Shown here piece by piece: positions 21,270 to 31,346 of a stretch of 31,767 nucleotides of DNA; positions within the stretch are counted from its first letter, which is position 1, and every line of letters starts with the position of its first letter. The position numbers and the translations under genes were made by a program. This DNA comes from Antrodiella citrinella (taxonomy: Eukaryota > Basidiomycota > Agaricomycetes > Polyporales > Steccherinaceae). Under the pieces are notes generated by a model. That model was not told the DNA's origin. It was given only the letters and a program-made list of their open reading frames with translations, and did not search any database. The stretch is taken from NCBI GenBank assembly GCA_004802725.1, contig SGPM01000260.1, positions 7,821 to 39,587 on the forward strand, given 5' to 3'.

Positions 21270-23313
21270 ATGTCTCTCAAAGTTCCCAGAAACAACAATC
21301 TGCAACTCTTCAAGGATGGTTACAAGGTCCGATCTCCTCTCGCATTGTTTCCTTTGCTCTCGCAATCGCTTATTTTCGTTCGATTCACCAGCATCTCCAA
21401 GGGCTTGAAGATGCTGTCCTCCGCAACATTCAAGCCGTTGCAGAACTATCCGATCTTGTAAGGACAAGCTTTGGCCCCAATGGTACGTTGTTACCTCGTC
21501 GGGTTCTTTGCAAGACGCGTACTAAGACGATTGATACTTGTCAGGACGGAATAAACTCCTCATTAACCATCTTGGAAAACTCTTTGTGACCTCAGATGCC
21601 GCCACGATCATTCGTGAAATTGAAGTCGTGCACCCTGCTGCGAAATTGCTGGTCATGGGCTCGCAGGCGCAAGATTCAGAGGCACGTGCGATTTCTCTTC
21701 GTTTTCGCCGCAGTGGCCCTTACGCGAGCATACGCGTCCATTTAGATGGGCGATGCGACAAACATGGTCATCATTCTTGCTGGAGAGCTGCTGAAGAAAG
21801 CAGAGCACCTGTTGATCATGGGTCTGCATCCAAGTGAGATAATCAAGGGTTATGAGCTTGCGTGTGTGAAGGGTCTTGAGGAACTAGAAAGTACGTTTTT
21901 AAAAGTTGTTTGGGCTAGTCTTTTATCTCATTGCTCGCGTCTTTGTCAGAGCTTTCCGTAGCAACTCTCCCATCTCCTCCTACACTGTCCGGGCTTGCGG
22001 GCGCACTCAAACCCGCCATCGCGTCTAAGCAATATGGCTTCGAGGACACTCTCGCCGCACTTGTTGCTGAGGCCGCGTTGGCAGTCATGCCACCTAACCC
22101 TAAGAACTTCAACGTGGACAATGTACGTGTTGTGAAGATCATGGGTGGCAGCTTGGCGGGCAGCAAGGTCGTCAGAGGTATGGTTTTCGGCCGTGAGCCT
22201 GAAGGCATGATCAAGCGCACCAAGAAGGGAAAAGTGGCTGTGTTCACTTGCGGACTGGATATCGCGCAAACGGAGACGAAAGGAACTGTTCTCATCAAAA
22301 ACAAAGAGGAGATGCTCAACTTCACTACCGGCGAGGAAAAGCACCTTGAAAGGGTGACTCCGTTTGACTCTTCTCTTAATGACCTTTGTTTCTCACTCTT
22401 TACAATGCAGATTCTCCAAGAGATCGCTGATTCTGGTGTCAAAGTCATCATTGCCGGCTCTTCTGTCGGCGAGCTCGCAATGCACTATCTCAACCGGATG
22501 AACATCGCCGTCCTCAAGGTCCTTTCCAAATTCGAATTGCGACGACTCTGCCGTGTCGTCAACGCCACACCACTTGCTCGTGTCGGTGCGCCCACACCTG
22601 AAGAAGCCGGATACGTTGACGTGTTCGAATGCATCGAGGTCGGTGGTGACCGCGTCACCGTCTTGCGACAACTAGTCGACGGCGATGAAGGTTTCGATCC
22701 TTCCGACACCTCGGCAGAGAAGACCAAGACAGCGACCATCGTCCTCCGAGGTGCTACTTCCAATCATCTGGATGATCTGGAGAGGGCGATCGACGACGGT
22801 GTGAGCGTGATCAAGGCGCTGTTGAAGGACGGACGGTTGGTTCCCGGAGCTGGATCTACGGAGCTGGAGCTGGCGAAGCGGGTGGATGCGTACGGCAGCG
22901 GCCTGAGGGGTCTAAGCCAACACGGTGTGAGACGTTGGGCAAGTGCGTTGGAGGTTGTTCCCCGGACACTGGCAGAGAACGCGCTGGGTGGTGCGGAAGG
23001 CAATGAAGTTGTCAGTCGGTTGTGGGCCAAGCATGAGCAGGAAGGTGGCGCATCATGGGGTATCGATGTCGAGGTGAGTTTTAATCATCATCCAACAGTT
23101 GTTTTTGTGCTCATACTCCTCAGGCTGAGACGGATGGCACTCTCAATGGCTACGGATTACAAAATCCTCGACTCACTCGCTGCTAAGTCATGGGCCATCC
23201 GCCTTGCTACCGAGGCCGCCGTCTCCGTTCTCAGTGTGGACAGTATCATCATGAGCAAGCCCGCCGGCGGCCCCAAGATACCGCAACAGGCCGGTAACTG
23301 GGATGAAGACTAG
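21270..23313 (+). CDS. CCT8: T-complex protein 1 subunit theta (CCT8)
   Basis: Subunit of the cytosolic chaperonin TRiC/CCT, which folds actin, tubulin and other proteins using ATP. It opens MSLKVPRNNNLQLFKDGYK / HLQGLEDAVLRNIQA, the CCT8 pattern. The group II chaperonin motifs follow: SFGPNGRNKLLINHLGKLFVT, TSDAATIIREIEVVHPAAK, GDATN (97-101), IVLRGATSNHLDD, DDGVSVIKAL, LVPGAGSTELELAK, and the C-terminal AKPAGGPK-like SKPAGGPKIPQQAGNWDED. Exons: 21270-21326, 21392-21482, 21545-21681, 21746-21890, 21950-22353, 22411-23073, 23124-23313. Without one base at 23145/23146 they give 561 aa, normal for CCT8. Two oddities: the intron at 21682-21745 starts with GC, not GT; and in the last exon AETDGTL and MATDYKIL are one base out of frame. 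As this is a single-copy essential gene in fungi, a sequencing or assembly error is the likely cause. Confidence 0.95.
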
Positions 23314-24207
23314 TCATACCAGCGCGCTGATGATTGGAGGAGGAAAAATACGAGACGATGGCCAGGCCAGTAGAAGTAGATCGACTTGATATTGATCTTA
23401 TGATAAAGGTGTATTATAGTGCCGACCCAATCTAGCTGTATCATGCTGAGAGTTGAAATCAGAGAGACGTGTGCATCGCAGCTCTACAGCACCATGAGCG
23501 TAGACTTTGCATCCATTCTGCACACGACATTCCCTAGCCGGGACTCGGAGGTGCGGGACGCATGGAGCGCAGACGTGGGCATGATTCGTACAATGTGGCG
23601 ACTAAATCAGCTACACGTCCTGTAGGACGTCGACCGCAGAGAGCTGGGGGGTCACCCAATAGTTGTGAGAGATATGTGAGGCCTAAGGTGTACAGAAGGG
23701 GTGATGATGAGATGCTCCCGGAACAGCAGCCCACCAAGTAGCTTTGGTGACGGATGACTATTTTTGAGGTATCGAAAGCCCATAATACGTAGAGGAACGC
23801 TAGGGTCCATGTTCATGAATAACATCGTGAAGCCCAGCTCATGAGTACATGGGTAGTTCGCGAAGGTTTGCCTGATCATGACCTCGTGAAAGGTCTGGGT
23901 ACATCGCAAGCTCACCCAGCCTCCCGATACATCCACACGCTGTGACAAAAAGGAGCGGGAGTGGGAGTCGAGAGCAACCGCAACGATCGTGTTTCTGAGT
24001 GAGATCCTGATGGTTGTCTCAAGCGATTCATCGCTCCGCTGCGACCTGCAGATGCACAGGCTATGCGTCAACCGTTTTGCGCGATATAGTGCTCCGCAAA
24101 AGACCATATGTCAGCCTCTACTGATTCCACACCCCGAGTCACATACGCCGACGACCATAACATGATGTCAGTTGGATGTCAATGACACCGAGTTAGGTGT
24201 AGATTTC
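23314..24207. other. Stretch without a supported gene
   Basis: About 900 bases between CCT8 and the F-box pseudogene. The only sizeable frame is on the minus strand (24107-23655, about 150 codons). It has no recognisable domain, and its codons do not align to the F-box family downstream part. It could be a remnant or chance; I do not call it a gene. Confidence 0.4.
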
Positions 24208-25383
24208 TTATAGGATATGCTCGCAAATTCGACAGATTATATTGAATCTTCTCGACGGAAAGGTCTCATAAGCTACGTCCCAAACTTCCTCGGATGAAAG
24301 GATGCCTGCGTAGACGATCCTCGAAGCACTCGTTTGCTGCTGAGTATTGATTGCGCATAAATTGTGAGATTGAACATTTCCATCCCGATCTCTTCCACTA
24401 GTAGTCCTTGAATAGGTTTCCAAATTGTCTGACATGTCTGGTGGGTATATACACCCAATGGCCAGTCTGAGACCTGCAGCGGAACCTTGAGGTCGGACCA
24501 TCCATCTAGTACACAGAGCTTTTCCTATCGCTGCGTCTCGGTGAGATACGGGTCAGTGCTTGTCACAATAGACATTCGTGTAGAACTGGGTGCTGGAGTA
24601 CTCACGGGTTTTAAAAGGCTGAGGCCATCAATGGAGAAAGAGCGTAGACGATGTCCTGCATGGTTCAGGGAAAAAAGAGAATCGGAAGGCATCCACCCGA
24701 AAAGATGGTTCAAACGCAACTCTTGCAGTGATTGGAGGGTCTCGATCGCAAACAGGTAGTAGGCAGCGGACCAACAGTTGTGAGAGATTTGAGATTTGAG
24801 GGGTAGAGGAGGATTGTCACTGTGCTGACGGGGGCGTGTGCTCAGGTCAAAGGAGTCAAATAACACCGACTCGAGGTGTGGAAGACCGCGAAAGATTGCT
24901 CGCGCCATACGTGTGTTTAGCGTGCACGTGCAATACACGAAGGACACCTCCCGCACAAAACGCAAGCTCGTGAGGTTCTGTGAAATCACGAATACCTCTG
25001 CGGGTAGAATACTTATGATTGCCCATCCTCGAATTACCAGCGAATGCAATTTCTCCATCTTCTGCAGTATGGGAAATATAGAGGACAATGTCCAGACTCG
25101 GAAGAGGGGCCGAAACTGTTCCCGGCCATCGGAGTCTTGAGTTAGGGTGTGGCATACGACCCGAAGTTCTCTGATCCAGTAGGACATTGCAGGTGTCGTC
25201 TCCATTGTAATCGCCAGATCCAATATCCTGGCCTCGCAGTCGACCTGCACGCTGCGAAAAATGAAGGGCCGTGATACGGTGTACCATGAGCGGCATGTGG
25301 GATGAACTGCGGAGAGAGTTTCTGTCATCCCACAGATGACTGGCGGTCTCCTGTGGAAGTTTAGGTGTGTTGATAGAGGTCAT
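24208..25383 (-). pseudogene. F-box-like protein, third copy, frameshifted and decayed
   Basis: Third member of the family at 8904-11780, on the opposite strand. It starts MTSINTPKLPQETASHLWDD like copy 2 (MTSH...LPED...SHLWDD), then RNSLRSSS. After that the frame shifts, by about two bases lost near 25299-25304, into CRSWYTVSRPFIFRSV, the conserved motif after the F-box. The body (AMSYWIRELRV, LHSLVIRGW, VREVSFVYC, LESVLFDSFDL, SLQELRLNHLFGWMPSD, HRLRSFSI) aligns along its length. Two compensating shifts lie near 24740-24790, where the nucleotides read better as LKSLTTVG. The 3' part is also in mixed frames (IQGLLVEEIGMEMF, then VYAGILSSEEV). Several independent indels make this a true pseudogene and not one read error. 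Confidence 0.8.
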
Positions 25384-25657
25384 TCTACACGGACGCCAGT
25401 TCTCACGATCATGCCACTACCATATTAGTATATGGACTTTCCTAATGTGGATGGCGTTTTCCTAATCCAGACGCTTGCATGCTGACAAATTTTTCCAATC
25501 GTCGGCAAATACCGGATACTGGTATCTGACCCAATTTGACGGCACTCATACGCGCGTTTTGAAGACCAAAATTGTACTGGAAGTGATAGCTCTCTCATCC
25601 AATATCGTCCAACCTTCCTAAAGTCTTCTGGGACCTCAGGGCATATTTCATGGATGG

Positions 25658-25664
25658 AAAAAAA
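25658..25664 (-). terminator. RNA polymerase III T-run terminator
   Basis: Seven T residues on the minus strand begin two bases after the tRNA-Val 3' end, the normal Pol III stop signal. Confidence 0.8.
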
Positions 25665-25666
25665 GA

Positions 25667-25751
25667 TGATTCGACCCAGGCTCGAACTGAGGACCTTCTG
25701 TGTTCACATTGAATGTTAGACAGATGCGATAACCAACTACGCCATCGAACC
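25667..25751 (-). tRNA. tRNA-Val (anticodon AAC) with an 11-base intron
   Basis: On the minus strand a full cloverleaf folds. The acceptor stem is GGTTCGA with TCGAATC plus discriminator A. The D arm is GCG-TAGTTGGTTAT-CGC, the anticodon stem TCTGT/ACAGA, and the T arm has GTTCGAG. The anticodon AAC lies at 25715-25717. An 11-base intron (25703-25713, ttcaatgtgaa on the minus strand) sits one base after the anticodon, the standard place for eukaryotic nuclear tRNA introns. Without it the mature tRNA is 74 bases. Internal A box (TAGTTGG) and B box (GTTCGAGCC) are visible. Confidence 0.92.
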
Positions 25752-26156
25752 GATGAATGGGTACGGTTCCCAAAGAATCACGGCTTGCCATCTGGTTTTG
25801 TATGTATAGTGCCTGACAGTAGTAAAGCTAGGTACATTCATAAGATGAGAATGGCACTGACGCATCGTTCCAGTAGAAAAGCATCCCGTATAACGAGGAT
25901 ATCGAGGCTACCGCCGAGTGCAGATTCCATGGATCCATCCAAGTCCCAAATACCATCATCCTGAATCACATTGATACATTACGACTGACGACATATCCCA
26001 AAAAACATGATTTCTATAGCAAAGAAGAATACACTAATACTATGTAGTTATCCAAGTGTCCGTAGAATAAATTATGAAGCATCATCATGATACGCGTGAA
26101 CTGCACATCTAGGTATACACGAATACACGAAGCCGTCGTCGTGACATATCCTTGCC

Positions 26157-27517
26157 CTACGAAGAAGTGGACGGCGCAGGCGGTAATCTCCTCGCCGCCC
26201 GCTCAACCCGCCCCTGCGAACCCTCGCCAAAAGCCGCAATCATGACTTGCCCCCTCTCCCCGCTCACATTGCCATAAGCCTGCTCAACGACGCCATACTG
26301 CGGCATAGCGTGCCATGGAACGTCTTTCGTGGTCGGGTTTGTGCTTTGTCTGTGGGCAGCAAGGCTGCGACGACCAACGGGGAGGCCGATACCTCCGGTC
26401 GATGTTTGTGTCGGTGAAGGGTTGGTAGGCGAGGACGGGATGTACGAGCCCCAGACGTTAGACCACCAGCGGCTGTTCGAGACTAAAGATGCTTCGGGCG
26501 AAGGCAGCGCGGTGTCAAGGAAAATGCGATGCTGGACAGTGAAAGAAGAGGCGTTCGGGTCTTCTTCTTCAGCAAACATATGGCGGGTAGGAGACGGTAC
26601 CCCGGAGAAGCTATTGCGCCGGGTTTGAACTACAGGAGACGTGAGCTCATCGGGGAATGGCCGAGGAAGAGGTGGTACAGGAGGAGCTTCCAGATCTACA
26701 CCCCCGCCGCGCTTCGGGAAGAATTTGTGTGTGTCCCCTCTCCGTAGAGAAGCTTGTGAGTATATCGAGACAGGGCTGTCTTCCTCGGTAGGGTCCCCAT
26801 GAGATCTTGAACGTTTCGTGGCCATTCGTGTCAGGAGAGCTCCACGCATGTCCGGACGACCGTGTCGACTGGCTCCCATCCTCGCGCCAGGTGCTACTGG
26901 AGCAGGTCGTGGTTTCGTGAGGAACGAGGGGCGGAGTAAATCAATGGTCTCGATGGCGTTCATGGGCTTTGAAACGGACGCGTGCGGAGATGATTTCGGT
27001 AGCGAGAGGTGGGGTTGGGGCAGCTTCTTATTCGCAGCCGGAGGTGAGGGCAATGGCATGGGGAAACCGAGATCTGCAAGCCTCTCGTGGCTGAGCTGCA
27101 TAGTATTGAGCGCGATGGTCGGCAGCTGGTTTTGCGAGCTTGCAGACGTCGGTCTTTCCGGGTATTCGTAGGTCGTCTCATCTGGGAGCATAGGTGACGA
27201 GTAAAACCGTAAAAGGGACGATGGAGGTGGGCTCTTCATGAGTAGGGGCTTGTCTGTCTCCGAGATATCTGACATGGTGCGCAGATGTCCAGACCCATAC
27301 TCCAGGGCGTTCTTTCTCCCATTTTTGCGCTTGTAGCGTGCAATAATAAACGGAATAGCCAGAAGCAGGGCTACTCCAAGGACTATGGGCAATGCAATCG
27401 CCGCTGCGAGAGCCCCGCCTGAGATGCCGCTGTGCTTTGACCCCTATGAATGTCGTCAGTGATATGCGCGGGAAATGACGATCTGTGGCGCACCTGGGGG
27501 CTATCTGAAGATGACAT
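26157..27517 (-). CDS. Single-pass membrane protein with long disordered Pro/Ser-rich tail
   Basis: Unrecognised family. Exon 1 (27517-27494) encodes MSSSDSPQ; exon 2 (27443-26157) encodes the rest, 436 aa in all. Residues ~15-38 form one hydrophobic helix (GGALAAAIALPIVLGVALLL...) followed at once by RYKRKNGRK. By the positive-inside rule the short N-terminus is outside and the ~395-residue tail is cytosolic. The tail is rich in Pro, Ser and Arg, with proline-rich stretches (APPVPPLPRPFP, PMPLPSPPAA) that could bind SH3 domains, and many Ser-Pro sites. This layout is common in fungal SKG6/Axl2-type single-helix proteins, but the usual extracellular domain is absent here; an unseen upstream exon is possible. 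The gene is divergent from CMC4. Confidence 0.75.
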
Positions 27518-28063
27518 TTGAGCTGGGAATGCAGCAATGTCAACCAAGGTTGGTGTGATGTGAACGTTGGTAAAAGCAGAAATTGTGAGCAGCAGGGGTG
27601 CGGGGAGTGTATGACCTTAATAAGATCGGTATAGCGGACTCGATACAGCCACCGAGACTATTGCCCGCGTTTCATCCGCACTGGTTTTAAGGAGCGCCGG
27701 ACGTATGAACCATTTGCATCCGCGTTCTGCATTGCACGACGCGCGCCATAGCGGGGACGCCTTCCGGTTAACGGACCCTGGTGTCTGGACGCTCAAGAAG
27801 ACGTATCGTACTCTCGGTATTCGAAACAAGCAGCTCTGAGAGAAATAAAGTGACTCTTGCGGCAAGCTGGAAGTTGGTTTGGGCTCTCATTTCAGACATG
27901 ACCGTGACAGAAGGAAAGCAAAAACTTGACGGAGCGCTCATCTCAGATCGATCGGGCGCCAAAACGGAGGCTACCGAACGCCGCGCGCCACGGACGCCTG
28001 CGTTGTTGCTCTTTCACCACGGCCAATCCAATATTTGCACTCCCACCACGGCTGAAGTGAATC
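27518..28063. promoter_or_regulatory. Divergent promoter region of the membrane-protein gene and CMC4
   Basis: 546 bases between two divergent ATGs. It should hold both promoters. Open frames here (for example 27781-28206, +) show no domain and run across the CMC4 start, so I treat them as chance. Confidence 0.45.
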
Positions 28064-28391
28064 ATGGCGAAAGTACGTTTTCTCAACTAAACATTGTATC
28101 GAAACTCACCTTGGCATGTAGTCCGCAGAGCATGCTTGCCAAAATCAAGGTACGCACTACACTGCCCGCCCACCCGACTACACAGATCTCATGCAATATC
28201 CTGTAGCGTGCTCGCTTCAGACCTGCCTCAACAAGAATATGTACACACCTGATAAGTGCAATAAGGAGATGAAAGAGCTGTACAGATGTTGCCAGGCTTT
28301 CTACGACGCCACAGAAGCAAAGGGAGAATCTACTGCGTGTCCGATGCCCAGTGTCGTACGACGGTGGTTGAAAGACCACGAACAGAGATGA
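28064..28391 (+). CDS. CMC4: CMC4-like twin CX9C mitochondrial intermembrane-space protein
   Basis: Small twin CX9C protein imported into the mitochondrial intermembrane space by the Mia40 disulfide relay; the family is linked to respiratory-chain biogenesis and copper handling. Three exons: 28064-28072 (only ATG GCG AAA), 28122-28149 and 28207-28391. They give 73 aa. Spliced, the protein reads HACQNQACSLQTC (CX9C), LNKNMYTPDKC, then NKEMKELYRCC (second CX9C), followed by a further Cys in STACPMP. The Cys spacing matches human CMC4 (ACxxQxCL...KC...CC). The initiator Met is on a 9-base coding exon and the first Cys of the motif is on a 28-base exon, so gene finders relying on long frames would start wrongly in exon 3 and lose the first CX9C cysteine. 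Confidence 0.93.
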
Positions 28392-28918
28392 TGTTGGCAA
28401 TCATACGACTACGAGCGTCGAGCAACCACGCCAATTGGAATCGGTGAGTATTACCACTTGAATGAAGAGCTGAATGTTGAAATGACGTCATTTTGTTCTG
28501 CTGTCGGTAGAGACGATTCTGTAAGTCACGCACCTGGCAGTATGCCTTGCTCAGTTCGCGAGTGTACAGTCGATGGAGTCAGAGATCGTCGGAGGTCGTC
28601 TCGTAGCACTGCGCGTCCAGCACCGCAGCACCGACGTCTGGAAACGCGTACCAAGAAGCCCGCCATCCTCGCGCGCGTACACGACAACCGACACACAAGC
28701 ATCCAACGGACATGCAACCACTCTAACACTGCATGGTAATTTTAGACACTACTGTACAATTGCCAATTCTTCCAAGAAACGAATGGCCTTCAAATGAGCC
28801 CGAGGAAACATGCTTTGCTTCCGTTGCGGCGACCGATCACTGGCATCCACTGCTTCTTAAAACCCTGAAGGGAGACGAAGTATCAGCGAAGAGCCGCAAT
28901 GCGACCACGGATTTTGGT
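28392..28918. other. Spacer between convergent CMC4 and protease genes
   Basis: 527 bases between two convergent stop codons. Open frames are short and without motifs. Expected to hold both 3' UTRs; nothing else is seen. Confidence 0.45.
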
Positions 28919-30468
28919 CTACGCACCGTTTTTTGCGAACCCCATCCTCTGCCCACCGATATCCCATACCGAGTAGTAATGCTTCAAGAGACTCGCTCCT
29001 AGGAGCGTGAACTCGTCTGCGTTGATGAGGGTCTGGCAGAGAGACGGGTTGTTGGCGAAGGGGCCGACGCTGAGCTCGCTACTTGGGATAGTCAGGTCGA
29101 AGGGATGACCAGCTTGGGACGTGAAGGTGAAGGTGATCTCGGCTTGGAGGTAAGGGATCTTGCTGCATGCTATGCCGAAGGTTCCCGGCTCGTCTGGGTT
29201 GGGCTTAATGTCCGGCGAAATACGAGCATAGACAGCCTATCAGGACAATAATCAGCCCCTTTCTCAGAGCTTTTCCTCGTTACGCGTACCTCTGCATCGG
29301 ACTGGGGTAAGATCATATTGCTAGTTCCAGAGTCGAAGATCATGAAGCGAGAGTTGTTTGCTACGATCAATGGCTCTCCGTTGACCTTCATTCCTGGCGA
29401 CAACAGGACCCACTCGCCAAAAGCGGGAGATGGCAAGGACGCATACGTGAGTTCGCCTTCGAGCCATATGTAAGTCCCTGCGTGTTATACATACATTGGT
29501 AATCTTGAACGTACCTTCAAACTTCGTGTGATCAATACCACCAAGCAATAGATCGGCGTGTCCAACCTTGTCTGGTGTTAATAGAAGACTGAAAAGCGAA
29601 GGGAGTCCCTCTTGAATGACGCCGCCCAAGAAGCCCTGAGCATCGGAGGACAACCCTATGACATCGTTAAGCTCCCTCATGGCTTCAACGAGCCTCTGAA
29701 TACTCACCTTGTATCCCATCATACGGATCAGGTGCAAAAATGGCCGTCTGGTTGATAATAGTGAAGAAAGACACATTCTTCGCCGTCAGTCCCCCGACGC
29801 TGACAGTATCAAAAGCACCGCGAACAGTCAGCTCGGTGTTGTCGCCAATGACGGGTGTGACGCCGCCCCCTGTGCCGAACACCAAGGTGGTCACTGTATC
29901 GTCGCCGCCGTCGATGAAGGTAGAGCTCTTTGTGGGGTCGAACGAATGCTGGTTGGCGCATGGAGCTCCGCACGCCGTGCCTAAAAGTACGAAGTGTGTC
30001 AATATGCGAAGCTTCGTGACGCAATGACGAAGATGGCGCGTACTTGGAACCTCAAGGGTGTCGCTTCCTGTGTCGAATACGACAGTGAAGGTTTGAGGAG
30101 GTGTTCCCACTGTTCATGGGTATTATCAGCAAACTGGAGAGAACCAACCACATGAATCAGCAATACCTTCCAGTGGTCCCGTCCATCTAGAAGCAAAAGT
30201 TCAGTCTCCTTACGGGGAGCTCAAAACGAAACACGTACTGCAAGTCTGTCCCATTGAAGAAATCCTTCAGCGGTACGTTCGTTGGCGATAGACCCTTCCC
30301 CTTGCCAGAGCTCGAGCTAAAGTAATCCGAACTTCGTTTGTGCAAAGTCCGTCCACGCGACACCTTCCTAGCAGTCAAGCTGATCGCCACGGGATTGGCA
30401 CGCGGGACGACAGTCGCAGTGACGCTGAGCGACAGCGCCAGAATCTGGAGCAGACAACGGGGAAGCAT
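28919..30468 (-). CDS. Secreted aspartic protease, peptidase family A1 (polyporopepsin-like)
   Basis: Pepsin-type endopeptidase, likely secreted for extracellular protein digestion. The signal peptide is MLPRCLLQILALSLSVTATV, with a propeptide reaching a dibasic KR at 44-45. The first catalytic motif is VVFDTGSDTLEVPS (Asp96) and the second is MIFDSGTSNMILP (Asp292). C-terminal motifs are AEITFTF, LINADEFTLLGASLLKHYYSVWDIGGQRMGFA. The flap segment is LVFGTGGGV, with Phe140 where pepsins have Tyr75. Seven phase-consistent exons (minus): 30468-30239, 30186-30167, 30109-30044, 29980-29708, 29655-29515, 29477-29290, 29236-28919, giving 411 aa, normal for the family. Exon 2 is only 20 bases. The CGAPC loop after the first Asp probably forms a disulfide, as in other basidiomycete A1 proteases. 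Confidence 0.95.
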
Positions 30469-31346
30469 GATGAGATCCGATGAAACTCCTGTGTACTGAC
30501 GAGGAGGGTAGATGGGGATGGGGAGGAAACTCAGACGAGTATCCGATCTCTCGCCTTGTCTATATATATGCATTTACGGGAGGCGGTCGACAGGTATAGT
30601 GCACTAACAATTAACTTAGGCCAACCACGGATGCCGGTGCTTCGATGTCAACGCGAGGATCAAGGCGTAATTGAAACGGGCTGCTGCTCGGCTGATACAA
30701 GTAAGTACGAGAGGAATTCAGAAGCACGGTATTTGGAGACTACGCCATACACAATAGAGCATGCTGATCGTACGAAGGTTGATGACCCTGAGCCGTCAAT
30801 GGGCACAAATTCGGCATGGGACGTGTCGCAGACATGTCGTCTGAACAATTGAGATGTGTCTTTGCCTGGGGACGACCTTCCTGTGCATGCTCGAAGCTTA
30901 TTGTGTAGGTGAGCTCAGCGCCAATGCCATGACAACGAAGTGTGTACACCTGTACGCACCAAGGTACACCGTATGCACGTTGATACAGATCCCGAACTGC
31001 ACCTCGAAAAGCAATGCTATAAGCTGATTCCGTTTGATCCAAGGAGGCGGGCGACACGCCGTAGAGGAACCAAGGAAGAGAACCGTAGACGCTCACCCGG
31101 AGCGTGCGGACAGGTGCGTACCTCACTTGCAGGTGACAGTGTGTCGTATCCAACGGAATGCAATTGTTCAATAAGTTACCTATGCAAATGGTAGTAGTAT
31201 GGTACAAAAAGCATGGTAGTATCATATGAAAATCCGGTGTGCGGTCGTAGGTATGCAATATAAACCTCGAAAAGATGAATGAGCTGAAAGTAAGATATCT
31301 AATGGTCGTGAAATCACAAACCCCCGCCCAAAGCGCACGCCACACA
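30469..31346. other. Gene-free stretch upstream of the protease
   Basis: About 880 bases. A minus-strand frame of ~200 codons (31345-30740) is open but has no ATG-led domain, no recognisable motif and no splice partners; it overlaps the expected 3' UTR of the gene at the window end. I see no other feature except the protease TATA-like site. Confidence 0.4.
30561..30570 (-). promoter_or_regulatory. TATA-like box of the aspartic protease gene
   Basis: On the minus strand the sequence catatatata lies 93-102 bases before the protease ATG at 30468. With a leader of about 60 bases this fits a fungal core promoter. Motif match only. Confidence 0.45.

Larger units (their letters stand above)
25384..26156. 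other. Intergenic stretch holding a tRNA
   Basis: About 770 bases without a protein gene. Apart from the tRNA at 25667-25751 and its T-run, nothing is seen; sequence near 25980-26110 is AT-rich, fitting the 3' region of the neighbouring gene. Confidence 0.5.

Noticed and set aside
27781..28206. A 141-codon plus-strand frame crossing the CMC4 start
   Set aside because: The spliced CMC4 model explains the 3' part with the exact twin CX9C pattern; the frame before it has no motif.
30740..31345. A 201-codon minus-strand frame between the protease and the last gene
   Set aside because: No recognisable motif, Cys/His-rich chance composition, and it lies where the 3' UTR of the gene at the window end should be.
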